Below are positions 36,268 through 44,873 of a stretch of 64,000 nucleotides of DNA, piece by piece. The notes beneath the pieces were generated by a model. That model was given only the letters and a program-made list of their open reading frames with translations. It was not told the DNA's origin and did no database searches. Within the stretch, counting starts at the first letter, position 1, and each line of letters opens with the position of its first letter. Source of the DNA: Planktothricoides sp. SR001 (GTDB lineage: Bacteria > Cyanobacteriota > Cyanobacteriia > Cyanobacteriales > Laspinemataceae); the NCBI RefSeq assembly GCF_001276715.1, contig NZ_LIUQ01000020.1, forward strand, positions 1 through 64,000, given 5' to 3'. Both the position numbers and the translations under genes were made by a program.

Positions 36268-36693
36268 CTAACTTAATAATACCCGAATCGCCTTTAATGC
36301 CGAATTGCGTTTACCATGATTAATCTTGCCAAACCAATAATGGGCTTCTTCATCACTCATAGCCATAATTCCCGTGGTAATTTCCTGAATTCTCTCACTT
36401 TTTGACAATGGCTGCAAGGCTTGGCATAATATCGCCAATCTGACCCCGGAATCCTCTGATAAACTATAAGGGGCTTGCCGTCGTTTCGACAAAGTTTTCG
36501 GATCGTAACTATTGGCTTTTAAAGCCGCATAAATGCTTTGGCGGGCTAACAATAATTTTTCTCCTTTTAATTGGCCAATCCGCTTTGCTGCTGGTCGTTT
36601 TTTCTGTCCGGCTTGTTTGTAAGCACATTGATAAAGTTCCAGGGAAAAATTGTTATCTTTTAGGGGAATAACTCTTAATTGGAATTCTTGCAT
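36268..36693 (-). CDS. 141-aa unknown component of the cassette
   Basis: A soluble, basic protein (Lys/Arg-rich 30-75: KQAGQKKRPAAKRIGQLKGEK) with a helical C-terminal half (RLAILCQALQPLSKSERIQEITTGI). No domain recognised. Its fixed place between the DUF499 and DUF1156 genes, on the same strand, argues for a functional part of the cassette. As I recall, a DUF3780 protein occupies a comparable slot in related cassettes, but I cannot show homology. The basic N-terminal half suggests DNA contact (inference). Confidence 0.75.
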   Translation of the reverse strand: MQEFQLRVIPLKDNNFSLELYQCAYKQAGQKKRPAAKRIGQLKGEKLLLARQSIYAALKANSYDPKTLSKRRQAPYSLSEDSGVRLAILCQALQPLSKSERIQEITTGIMAMSDEEAHYWFGKINHGKRNSALKAIRVLLS

Positions 36694-36942
36694 ATTTTAT
36701 CATCAATAGGACTTACAAATTATATATAGGATATATAGGGGCAAACACCGCCTGCAAACACCGCCTGCAAACACCGCCGGGGGTTAAAACGATGGCTGTC
36801 TCATAGCACAAGTCGGTTAAAACCGACTGAAATTTATATTTTGAAATCATATAATTTTAGGGAATTTATTCCCCGGCGGGCGGATATCGGGCGGATTAAT
36901 TTTCAAATCATATAATTAACCATATAATTTTAGTCGGTTTTA

Positions 36943-37067
36943 AGTAGGTGAACATAATTAATTGCACTTTTCGTTTTCCGCCAATAGGCTTTGGATTCCC
37001 GCCTTCGCGGGAATGACAGCCTTTCTTCTCGTGGGGTCTGTAGTGCATTTATTTCTGCCCACCTACT
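36943..37067. mobile_element. 125-bp MITE with TA target duplication, copy 1
   Basis: Begins AGTAGGTG and ends CACCTACT; the outer 25 bp match as inverted repeats at about 20 positions. TA flanks it on both sides. The empty site survives in the third unit near 37513 (gtcggttttaaccgac). It holds one attcccgcc/cgcgggaat palindrome and no gene. Confidence 0.85.
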
Positions 37068-37234
37068 TAACCGACTTTCCCTATGAGACGGGGAATTTAT
37101 TCCCCGGCGGGCGGATATCTGAAATTTATATTTTGAAATCATATAATTTTAGGGAATTTATTCCCCGGCGGGCGGATATCGGGCGGATTAATTTTCACAT
37201 CATATAATTAACCATATAATTTTAGTCGGTTTTA

Positions 37235-37359
37235 AGTAGGTGAACATAATTAATTGCACTTTTCGTTTTCCGCCAATAGGCTTTGGATTCCCGCCTTCGC
37301 GGGAATGACAGCCTTTCTTCTCGTGGGGTCTGTAGTGCATTTATTTCTGCCCACCTACT
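37235..37359. mobile_element. 125-bp MITE with TA target duplication, copy 2
   Basis: Same element and same flanks as the copy at 36943-37067, arising with the 292-bp duplication rather than by a separate insertion. Confidence 0.85.
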
Positions 37360-37589
37360 TAACCGACTTTCCCTATGAGACGGGGAATTTATTCCCCGGC
37401 GGATATCTGAAATTTATATTTTGAAATCATATAATTTTAGGGAATTTATTCCCCGGCGGGCGGATATCGGGCGGATTAATTTTCAAATCATATAATTAAC
37501 CATATAATTTTAGTCGGTTTTAACCGACTTTCGCCATGAGACGGGGAATTTATTCCCCGGCGGATCTCATGCGAAAGCCCCTACAAATA

Positions 37590-40500
37590 TTACGAATACA
37601 ACACCTGTGCCCTTAAATGAATCCGTTCCACGGGATTACGGTTAAGGGTTTGTTTAATTTGTTCCAATTCTGGCCCCGTAGGTGATATGGATGGGCTGAA
37701 TTCCAGGGCGACTTTTAAGGATACGTTGCCTTGTTCCGACTTGACTAACCAATTACTCAAACTTGAGAAAAGACTCTGAAATCCACGGGCATCCCCTTGA
37801 TATTCCAAGCGAATAAATTCTGCCCCAGTTTGAATAGTCACGTCTTGATCGATTTTTGGACTAAAACGCTGGAGTAAGGCGATCGCTGTTCCCAGTTTCC
37901 GATAGTCCATCAAGTCGCTGACGGTCATTTCTATAGCTGCGATCGCCTTAACCCGATGGTCCTGAAAGCGATCGCCCAACTGATTGAAAACCGAATTAAG
38001 ACTACCATCAACTTCCACCGTAGGGGGCTGACTATCCCAAATATTCGGCTGATTCGCATCTATATTATATGTACCAGAATTAGTCGAAGAATTAGTCGGA
38101 CGATAAATAGCAGAAACTTCCCGCAGGGAACCCACTCCCGGCCCCGCATTTACCGGGTCAACCGTAACTTCCCTTGTCGCAGTTTCTCCGTTGCCATAGT
38201 CTGCCACTATTTTAAATAGAGTAGAACTGCTAATTTCCGTTTCATATTCGTCCTTGGGTTTGAACTCGGTGGAAATCGCTATTTCATTTTTAAATAAGGT
38301 GACTTTTAGGGCCGCGTCAGCTTTCCACCGGACATAAACGGGTTTTTCCCCAGAAGAACTAGACATTAACTGATAAGTCAATTCTAAAGTTCTCGGTTTA
38401 GGGGGTTCCAATATTCCCCGACGATAGAGAACAAAGCGATCGCTAAATTCCAAAGCATCTGGCAAAACCAACGGCTGATTCTGAGTTTTAATATAAAAGC
38501 GTTCGGGCTTATCAGAAACCTTCAAATCCCAATGTCCCTCAGTCAAACCTTTCTGGATCGTCTCCCGTAACATCAAAACTTCTTTTTCTAACAGCATATT
38601 CAGGGATAAATCCTTAGCAAAAGCATTGCAAAGTTCTTTAGTAGTCCAAGAATCAATCCCCGCAGGCCAAACTTTTTGCAAAATATAAGCCGGGGCAAAA
38701 GGTTTCGCATCGTCTGGGCGAATTTTATCACAATCTTTTAACGCCTTAAGAATCACATCCTGCTGATGGTTTTTGCCTTTAACCATACTAGCATCTTGGG
38801 CGCTAAGAGTATAGTGCATCAAACCTTTCGGGGCTTTTACCAGGTCATTTGCTGGATAAAATAAATGACGATAAGCATTAGTCAAAGATACCCGCACATC
38901 TAAATCTTTTTGCCCTTCTCGTTCTTTCAATTGTTGCTGCTGCCGGTCTGACAAATCATCTAAACGATTAGGACTACGCAGAATATTTCTAATCGCTTGA
39001 TATTCTCTAGCATTCTCGATCGCCTGTTGTAAAGCGGGCTTATTTGCCAATAAAAATAACAAGCGATTGCGGAAAATTCTAAACTTACCAGAATCCCCGG
39101 TTTGATGAAAAATGCGATCGACTAACTCCGGTACAGGATCCGTAGGACTATCCACGGTGACATCATCAAAATCCATCACACATAAAGCAATATCATCAGG
39201 GCGATCGTCCACGTCCGAGGGACTGTCTATCTGATCCGAAATCAGAGTAAAAAATCGCTTCGCAAAAATAGTATCCCGACGCCTTCTTAATTCTTCCTTA
39301 GCATCAGTTCGCTTAACTTGTTCTTTCTCCTCAGAAATAATCTTATTTAAAGAAGGTTCTTCCTTAAACCGGGCAAGGGAAGTAATTGGATCGTAATCCA
39401 AATACCAAGCTTCCTTAACCAACTTTTGTAGAATATCATCTACCACCCCCATTTTAACATTTGGAGTCAGCAAAGACAAACTTAATTCTGCTTCCCGAAT
39501 CCCCGAAGAAATGCCTTGAGTTAAAGAATGCAAAAAAATCGTTCTTGCCACCCAAGTAGAAAAAGGAGGTTTACCGGCAACAGTCCATTCCTCATCTTGA
39601 ACTTGGGCATAAGCTTTTCGCCCATCTAAATTATAAATATCCGCCTGAATTGGATTTCGCATAAACGGACGTTGTAACCGAGAAGTCAACTCATTAGTCA
39701 CCTGACTATTCACCCCAACGGGAATATGATGGGAATGAATAATCGGTATCCAAGCTGACAGCAACCCGGTCATTTCTGCCCCTGGACTTTCCTGATTTTT
39801 TTGCCAAAGATGCTGCACCACCAAAGCAAATAAACGCAACGCTCCTCGCGTCCGTTGAAACTCAGGAATCGCGGCAATTTTTTGGGTTAACAGCTTAAAC
39901 AGTTCCGGGTGAAAAGGATAAGATTGTGCGATCGCCTCAGCATAAGAAGCATCCTTACAAGCATCCGGTAAATCAACGCGAGTCAAGCGATAAAGATCCA
40001 CATATTCTGCCGCTGCTGCCTTAGCTGCCTCATCACTTACCCGTTCAAAAATGCGCTGTTTAACAATATTATAAATCTCGATATCCGTCGATGGACTAAT
40101 CACCCGTTCCTGACGGGAAGAAGCCTGAATCAACTCATTCAGTTCATCATTCAAATAGGCAGTTTCTGCCGCAAAAGTATCAGACTTTGAAGCCAGAGAA
40201 TAAACCAAAACCAAACAGTCACAAGCTGCCGCTAAATCCATCAAAGAAAACAGAAAAGCTACCACTTGTGCTGCCAAATCGCTATTCCCAATTAGTTTAG
40301 CTTTAGCTGATCGCAAATAGCGAGCAATTTCGTCTATAATAATAACAGTAGATTGCCCATTAATCAACCGTTCTAAAATAGAAGTTCCCGGACTAATCCC
40401 GCTGGTATCGGAACCTTTGAGCAATTCATAACCGGCCACACCGCCAATTTGGTAAGCAATTTCTCCCCAAATAGTATAAGTAGTCAGGCCAATATCTTGA

Positions 40501-40922
40501 TAATAAATTCCATTTTGTGGATCTAAATCTCGGCCATCAATTGCTGCTACTTTTACCGCCGATTCTGGGATTAAATTCAAATCCACAAAACGGTCTAAAC
40601 CTTGAATTTTTCTCCCTTGTTTACAAATATGCCAAAGGGCAATCTGGTCGTGAGTTTTACCGCCACCAAAACTGGTTTCTAAGCGAATCACCGGAGAACC
40701 AGCCCCTTGTTGAGTCAGACGGCTAAAAACTTCTTGAATCAGGGTTTTAATCCCATCAGTGGGAAAAGTGTTCGCGAAAAAAACATGAGAATCCTGATAA
40801 ACTTGCGGGGCTTTTCCTTCCACCACTGGCCGAATTTTGGCGGCAAATATTTCCTCTTTCAACGAGCCGGATAGAATTTCTTTTCGAGGAATACAGGTAT
40901 CAAGAATTGAGGATAAAGGCAT
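37590..40922 (-). CDS. DUF499 family P-loop ATPase of the cassette
   Basis: A 1110-aa protein and first gene of the cassette. The N-terminal region matches DUF499: Walker A GGGKTH (86-91) preceded by LETSF, Walker B ending in Asp197-Glu198 (IIIDEIARYL). The C-terminal third (about 820-1110) is beta-rich and may bind a partner. DUF499 ATPases are known next to DUF1156 methyltransferases and helicases in predicted anti-phage loci; their role is unknown. Upstream (40923-41083) is a short AT-rich spacer where the cassette promoter should lie. Downstream is the large repeat block. Confidence 0.9.
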   Translation of the reverse strand: MPLSSILDTCIPRKEILSGSLKEEIFAAKIRPVVEGKAPQVYQDSHVFFANTFPTDGIKTLIQEVFSRLTQQGAGSPVIRLETSFGGGKTHDQIALWHICKQGRKIQGLDRFVDLNLIPESAVKVAAIDGRDLDPQNGIYYQDIGLTTYTIWGEIAYQIGGVAGYELLKGSDTSGISPGTSILERLINGQSTVIIIDEIARYLRSAKAKLIGNSDLAAQVVAFLFSLMDLAAACDCLVLVYSLASKSDTFAAETAYLNDELNELIQASSRQERVISPSTDIEIYNIVKQRIFERVSDEAAKAAAAEYVDLYRLTRVDLPDACKDASYAEAIAQSYPFHPELFKLLTQKIAAIPEFQRTRGALRLFALVVQHLWQKNQESPGAEMTGLLSAWIPIIHSHHIPVGVNSQVTNELTSRLQRPFMRNPIQADIYNLDGRKAYAQVQDEEWTVAGKPPFSTWVARTIFLHSLTQGISSGIREAELSLSLLTPNVKMGVVDDILQKLVKEAWYLDYDPITSLARFKEEPSLNKIISEEKEQVKRTDAKEELRRRRDTIFAKRFFTLISDQIDSPSDVDDRPDDIALCVMDFDDVTVDSPTDPVPELVDRIFHQTGDSGKFRIFRNRLLFLLANKPALQQAIENAREYQAIRNILRSPNRLDDLSDRQQQQLKEREGQKDLDVRVSLTNAYRHLFYPANDLVKAPKGLMHYTLSAQDASMVKGKNHQQDVILKALKDCDKIRPDDAKPFAPAYILQKVWPAGIDSWTTKELCNAFAKDLSLNMLLEKEVLMLRETIQKGLTEGHWDLKVSDKPERFYIKTQNQPLVLPDALEFSDRFVLYRRGILEPPKPRTLELTYQLMSSSSGEKPVYVRWKADAALKVTLFKNEIAISTEFKPKDEYETEISSSTLFKIVADYGNGETATREVTVDPVNAGPGVGSLREVSAIYRPTNSSTNSGTYNIDANQPNIWDSQPPTVEVDGSLNSVFNQLGDRFQDHRVKAIAAIEMTVSDLMDYRKLGTAIALLQRFSPKIDQDVTIQTGAEFIRLEYQGDARGFQSLFSSLSNWLVKSEQGNVSLKVALEFSPSISPTGPELEQIKQTLNRNPVERIHLRAQVLYS

Positions 40923-41083
40923 AGTTGGTTAGGATAGAGATTCTTAGGGTAGAGGTTCTTAGGAAAGAGGAAAGAGAGGATTTGAACCACTTCAGGGACG
41001 GATGGGCATAGAGAAAAGATGTGCGTAGTATGCTTATTCTATGCATCTCTCTTCTTTTTCTCCTCTTCCCCTGCCAGGAGTAA

Positions 41084-41710
41084 CTAATTTACCACCTGAG
41101 TCCCATGACTTCGAGGATCGCTGCTTTGGCTGGCTTTTTGAATGGGGGATTTGACGCGAGAAACCTGACCTGTGGCTTGGGCGTAAGGTAAGGAGTTGCC
41201 AGCGACTAAGGCGGTTAAATTCTCGGCCATCACCGATCGCGGAATTTCTCCGATCGCACTGGCGATCGCTTCACCGTCAGCGCCTAAAAAGACAAAGTGA
41301 GGAATGCCATCTACTCGGTATTTCAGCATCTCTGGCAACCATTTACTATTGTCCACGTTGAGCATGACAAAATTAAGCCGATCTTGGTAGTCGGCCCTCA
41401 GTTCTTCTAGGGTGGGAGCCATTGTCTGACAACTTGTGCACCAATTGGCATAAAATTCCATCAGGGTAGGTTTGCCGTTGCTTAAGGCTACGTCTAAGGG
41501 GATGGAATTTTCGGCAATTTCGCTGAGAGACGCGGTGGTGGTTTCTGTGCGTAAGCCGATAAATAAGGATACACTCAGAGCGATCGCCACCAACACAATT
41601 AGAAAATTTCTCAGTTGCGGGGCAATAGCGCTAATCGCGCCATTCGTCCGCTGCGCGGAATCGTTGGCTTCAACAGCGGATCTGGCTGAGTTAGGTGACA
41701 TATCGTTCAT
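41084..41710 (-). CDS. txlA: Membrane-anchored thioredoxin-like protein (TxlA/HCF164 type)
   Basis: A 208-aa protein with a transmembrane helix at about 35-52 and a thioredoxin fold with active-site Cys91-Cys94 (NWCTSCQ) and a cis-Pro in DGIPHF. Cyanobacterial TxlA and plant HCF164 pass reducing power across the thylakoid membrane for cytochrome b6f assembly. An Ala/Ser-rich N-terminus and a Ser/Gln-rich tail flank the domain. The gene symbol rests on family recognition. Confidence 0.85.
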   Translation of the reverse strand: MNDMSPNSARSAVEANDSAQRTNGAISAIAPQLRNFLIVLVAIALSVSLFIGLRTETTTASLSEIAENSIPLDVALSNGKPTLMEFYANWCTSCQTMAPTLEELRADYQDRLNFVMLNVDNSKWLPEMLKYRVDGIPHFVFLGADGEAIASAIGEIPRSVMAENLTALVAGNSLPYAQATGQVSRVKSPIQKASQSSDPRSHGTQVVN

Positions 41711-41859
41711 GGGATGGATTTGTTAAGTATTGTTACAATTTTTCCCAGTTTAACCGAATTATGCCAAAAACGGCGTAAAGCCATCGCGAGATTGCTCCGC
41801 AACGCTATCGCGAACGCGCTTAGGGGCGAGAATCGCAGTGAAGAAATCAGGAGAAGGCC

Positions 41860-42264
41860 GTGAAAAAACGAGTAACTTTAACCTTTCCCAGAAGTTCTCT
41901 GGGGATGCCGCTGACTTATCGATTGGCGAAAGATTTTAATGTCGCCGCCAATATTATTCGGGCGCAAGTAGCCCCCAATCAAATTGGTAAATTGCTTTTA
42001 GAATTATCCGGGGATATTGATGCTTTGGATGCGGCAATTGATTGGATGCGATCGTTAGATATTGAAGTGTCAACGATTAGTGGAGAAATCTTGATTTCAG
42101 AAGAAAGTTGTGTCCATTGCGGGTTATGTACGGGAGTGTGTCCCACGGAAGCACTGACTCTGGAAAAGAAGACCTTTAAACTAACTTTTGTGCGATCGCG
42201 CTGCATTGTCTGCGAGCAATGTATTCCCACCTGTCCGGTGGATGCGATTTCTACAAATTTATAG
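41860..42264 (+). CDS. NIL domain-4Fe-4S ferredoxin
   Basis: A 134-aa protein. Residues 2-75 form a NIL domain (ACT-like fold, probably ligand binding). Two 4Fe-4S motifs follow, with Cys84/87/90/94 and Cys115/118/121/125. The start is GTG at 41860, behind a strong AGGAGAAGG ribosome site. In cyanobacteria and plants NIL-ferredoxins are small electron carriers tied to sulfur or methionine metabolism; the partner is not shown here. Confidence 0.92.
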   Translation: MKKRVTLTFPRSSLGMPLTYRLAKDFNVAANIIRAQVAPNQIGKLLLELSGDIDALDAAIDWMRSLDIEVSTISGEILISEESCVHCGLCTGVCPTEALTLEKKTFKLTFVRSRCIVCEQCIPTCPVDAISTNL

Positions 42265-42405
42265 GAGGATTTACTGATTTATTTGTGCTTCATTTTTATG
42301 GTTTATGATAAATTATTCTAGCATAAAAACAAAGAACAAGTAACCCATAACTAAAAAAATCTAGCCAGCCAACAACCACCAACCACCAAATAAAAAGTAA
42401 CTAAT

Positions 42406-42861
42406 ATGGCAGCGAAAAAACTTGTTGAGTTACTTAAAAAAACTTCTTACATTTCCATTGCCTTAATGTCAATTGCCCACATCAACTTAGGGTTAATTTT
42501 ATCTCAAACAGCAGCCCCCTGGTGGCAATGGGCAATCACTATCAGTTTTATTTTAATTGTGGCGGAAATATTTTCGTCTCCTTGGTTAGTCATCAAGACC
42601 ATTGTCTATCGCTGGTTAAAATCCGATGCGGGTTCTTTCTTAACCGCTATGGTACTCTCATTTACCATGATTGTTATTTTATCAGTATTTGATGTGTTTA
42701 GCTATGGTTTATTAATTGTAATTACCAGTGGTTTGGTTAGGTTGGATATCCAAAATAGTCGATTAACTTCCCGGCAAAACTTTTTCTGTTTAACTTCGAT
42801 TGGTTTGGGCAGTTTATTCCTAGGATTAGGGTTATCTTATTTGTTTAATTTCCCGCATTAA
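42406..42861 (+). CDS. Hypothetical four-helix membrane protein
   Basis: A 151-aa protein with hydrophobic segments at about 13-33, 42-62, 77-102 and 122-146. The N-terminus is Lys-rich and therefore cytoplasmic. No motif or family recognised. A bidirectional terminator follows at 42915. Confidence 0.75.
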   Translation: MAAKKLVELLKKTSYISIALMSIAHINLGLILSQTAAPWWQWAITISFILIVAEIFSSPWLVIKTIVYRWLKSDAGSFLTAMVLSFTMIVILSVFDVFSYGLLIVITSGLVRLDIQNSRLTSRQNFFCLTSIGLGSLFLGLGLSYLFNFPH

Positions 42862-42914
42862 TTTAATTTCAGCTAATCGAGCGATAGCGATCGGCTGGCT
42901 CGGCTTTACTGGTA

Positions 42915-42947
42915 AAAAAACCGTTTTCGGGGAAAAAACGGTTTTTT
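42915..42947. terminator. Bidirectional terminator between convergent genes
   Basis: AAAAAACCGTTTT and AAAACGGTTTTTT around a short CGGGG-containing loop give an A/T-flanked hairpin that works on both strands. Confidence 0.85.
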
Positions 42948-42965
42948 ATTGCTAATTAGTGGGAA

Positions 42966-43271
42966 TTAGTTGGGCTGACTCCAAACAATTTCATCAAATT
43001 CACTTTGATTAAAGCTACTCCGCTGAAAAACAAAACTCCAATTTGTCTCTAGAGTAGGGTTTTCCGTGCGAGCGCACTGAAAATAGTAATAGCTGCCTTG
43101 CTTGTTTTGGTAAAAAACCGCAAACATAACATTATCCCAATGTAACCGAGAGCCAATACATCTTAATTCTAAGCGAATTGGTTCGGCCTCATCTTTTTTT
43201 TGATTATTTAAACCGTCTGTGTAGCTTTTGCCTACGGCGATCGCGGTTTCGATAATTCCATCAATATTCAT
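42966..43271 (-). CDS. Hypothetical protein
   Basis: A 101-aa protein from the ATG at 43271, preferred over 43295 because an AGGA ribosome site precedes it. It is soluble and beta-rich in the second half (RLHWDNVMFAVFYQNKQGSYYYFQCAR). No family recognised. It ends opposite the convergent membrane-protein gene. Confidence 0.68.
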   Translation of the reverse strand: MNIDGIIETAIAVGKSYTDGLNNQKKDEAEPIRLELRCIGSRLHWDNVMFAVFYQNKQGSYYYFQCARTENPTLETNWSFVFQRSSFNQSEFDEIVWSQPN

Positions 43272-43474
43272 CGGCAAATAGTCCTGATCGATCAACTTAT
43301 CTGATTCTAGCTATTAGATCGCCACGGGTTAAAATCCTCGTAGCTACCAGAACCAGGTAGCCAATCGATCTGAGTTTTTTTCTGTTCCCTATCTTTTCCC
43401 CGCCCCATGTTTTTTTTCGCCCCAAAAGCCTCTTTCCTTTAAAATAAAGAGTAACAAATTATTCCTACTGGCTT

Positions 43475-44665
43475 ATGCGTTTGATTCATACCGCTGACTG
43501 GCATCTCGGACGCCGTCTCAAAGGAGTAGATCGCACTCCAGAAATTGCGGCAGCCTTAGAACAACTCCTGCACCATGCAAAAAGTTTAGAAGTGGATGCA
43601 GTGTTGATTGCGGGAGATATTTTTGATGTTCCTAACCCAACAGCGGCGGCAGAACGAGTGGCTTATGAGTTTTTCTGTGGCCTGGAAAAAGCGAATATTC
43701 CGGCGGTAGCGATCGCGGGCAACCATGATTCGGCCTATCGGATTGACAGCATTGCCAACCTGTTATCATTGGCGGGGGTTCGCGCCTTGGGCAAACCGCG
43801 CCGGGGAGACGAGGGTGGGGCGACAATCTTGAATACAGCCAATGGCAAACTCTGTGTTGGCGCGATGCCGTTTGCTTCCGAACGTCGTCTGTTAGATGCG
43901 GCGACTTTGTGGAAAAATGATGATGGCGAATATCAGCGAATTTATCGGGAAATTGTCAGCTATCTTTTACAAGATTTAAGTCAATTTTTCCGAGAAGATT
44001 CTTTGAATATTCTGATGGCACATTTAACCATTGATGGAGCGCGATTGGCTTATTCAGAGGCACCTTATTATACTCGTTCTACTTATGCCTTAGCTGCGGA
44101 TATTTTACCCGCCACGGCACAATATATTGCCTTGGGACATATTCACGCTTATCAGTCAATTCCTAATCCAATTCCTACTTATTATCCAGGGTCGTTAATT
44201 CAACTAGATTTTGGGGAAGCCCAACAGGAAAAAGGTTTTTGTTTGGTGACAGTGGAACCGGGCAAACTCGCCGAAGTAGAATTCCATCCTTTAATCTGTC
44301 AACGTCCGTTGAAAGTAATTCGCTGTCAGGGAGAAAATCTTGAAGATACTTTAGCGGAACATCAGTATTATTCAGGATTTTTAAAGGTGATTGTAGAGTT
44401 AGAAAGTCCCCGGTTGGGATTGGCTGATGAAGTGAGACAAATCTGCCCGCAAACGTTACAAATTGAAGCGGTTTATCCAGAAAGCTTTACGAGAATTCAG
44501 CGCCCGGTAACTTCAGATACGGATCCGTTTGATCCCGTTGAAGAGTTTTATCATTTTTATCAAGAAAGGCTAGAACGAAATCCGTCGGATCTGGTGGTTG
44601 AAGCTTTTGAGACGCTGTATAAAACCATGAAAGAAAAAAATATCTCGAAAACCTCAAGTCATTAG
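43475..44665 (+). CDS. sbcD: Exonuclease SbcD (Mre11 type)
   Basis: A 396-aa calcineurin-like nuclease subunit. All metal motifs are present: ADWHLG (7-12), AGDIFD (about 47-52), GNHDS (about 86-90), MAHLTIDGA and LGHIHAYQ. With SbcC it opens hairpins and cuts palindromic or blocked DNA ends. The length is at the usual size for this family. sbcC follows 208 bp downstream on the same strand. The enzyme is relevant to a genome so rich in palindromes. Confidence 0.96.
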   Translation: MRLIHTADWHLGRRLKGVDRTPEIAAALEQLLHHAKSLEVDAVLIAGDIFDVPNPTAAAERVAYEFFCGLEKANIPAVAIAGNHDSAYRIDSIANLLSLAGVRALGKPRRGDEGGATILNTANGKLCVGAMPFASERRLLDAATLWKNDDGEYQRIYREIVSYLLQDLSQFFREDSLNILMAHLTIDGARLAYSEAPYYTRSTYALAADILPATAQYIALGHIHAYQSIPNPIPTYYPGSLIQLDFGEAQQEKGFCLVTVEPGKLAEVEFHPLICQRPLKVIRCQGENLEDTLAEHQYYSGFLKVIVELESPRLGLADEVRQICPQTLQIEAVYPESFTRIQRPVTSDTDPFDPVEEFYHFYQERLERNPSDLVVEAFETLYKTMKEKNISKTSSH

Positions 44666-44873
44666 AGTAAATAGTAAATTAGAGATTAGATTAGCTAGGT
44701 ATTTATAAAGTTTTTTTGTGGAGTCAAATAATGAAAAAAATTAGCTAATTTTTTGATAAATTAATCACTAGCTAATCACTAGCTAATCATTAAAAAAATC
44801 ATAGCTATTTGTACCTGAAGAATTATGAAATATCGGCGGCTTGTGTTCACCAAGTTATCTAAGTTAGAAAATT

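Larger units (their letters stand above)
36694..37589. repeat. 292-bp tandem duplication with nested MITEs
   Basis: Begins with aggacttacaaattata and three 13-bp units of caaacaccgcctg (36746-36782). Then two nearly identical units with a period of 292 bp (for example tagtcggttt at 36931 and 37223), and a third at 37511 lacking an internal segment. Each unit has gggaatttattcccc palindromes. The missing segment is the TA-flanked element listed separately. Confidence 0.92.

Noticed and set aside
29217-40922. DISARM system
   Set aside because: A helicase and methyltransferase are present, but no DrmA, DrmB or separate DrmC; DUF499 and DUF1156 point to another locus type.
40970-41000. Possible tRNA (ggatttgaacc resembles a T-arm)
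   Set aside because: The stem does not pair beyond two bases and no anticodon or acceptor stem is found.
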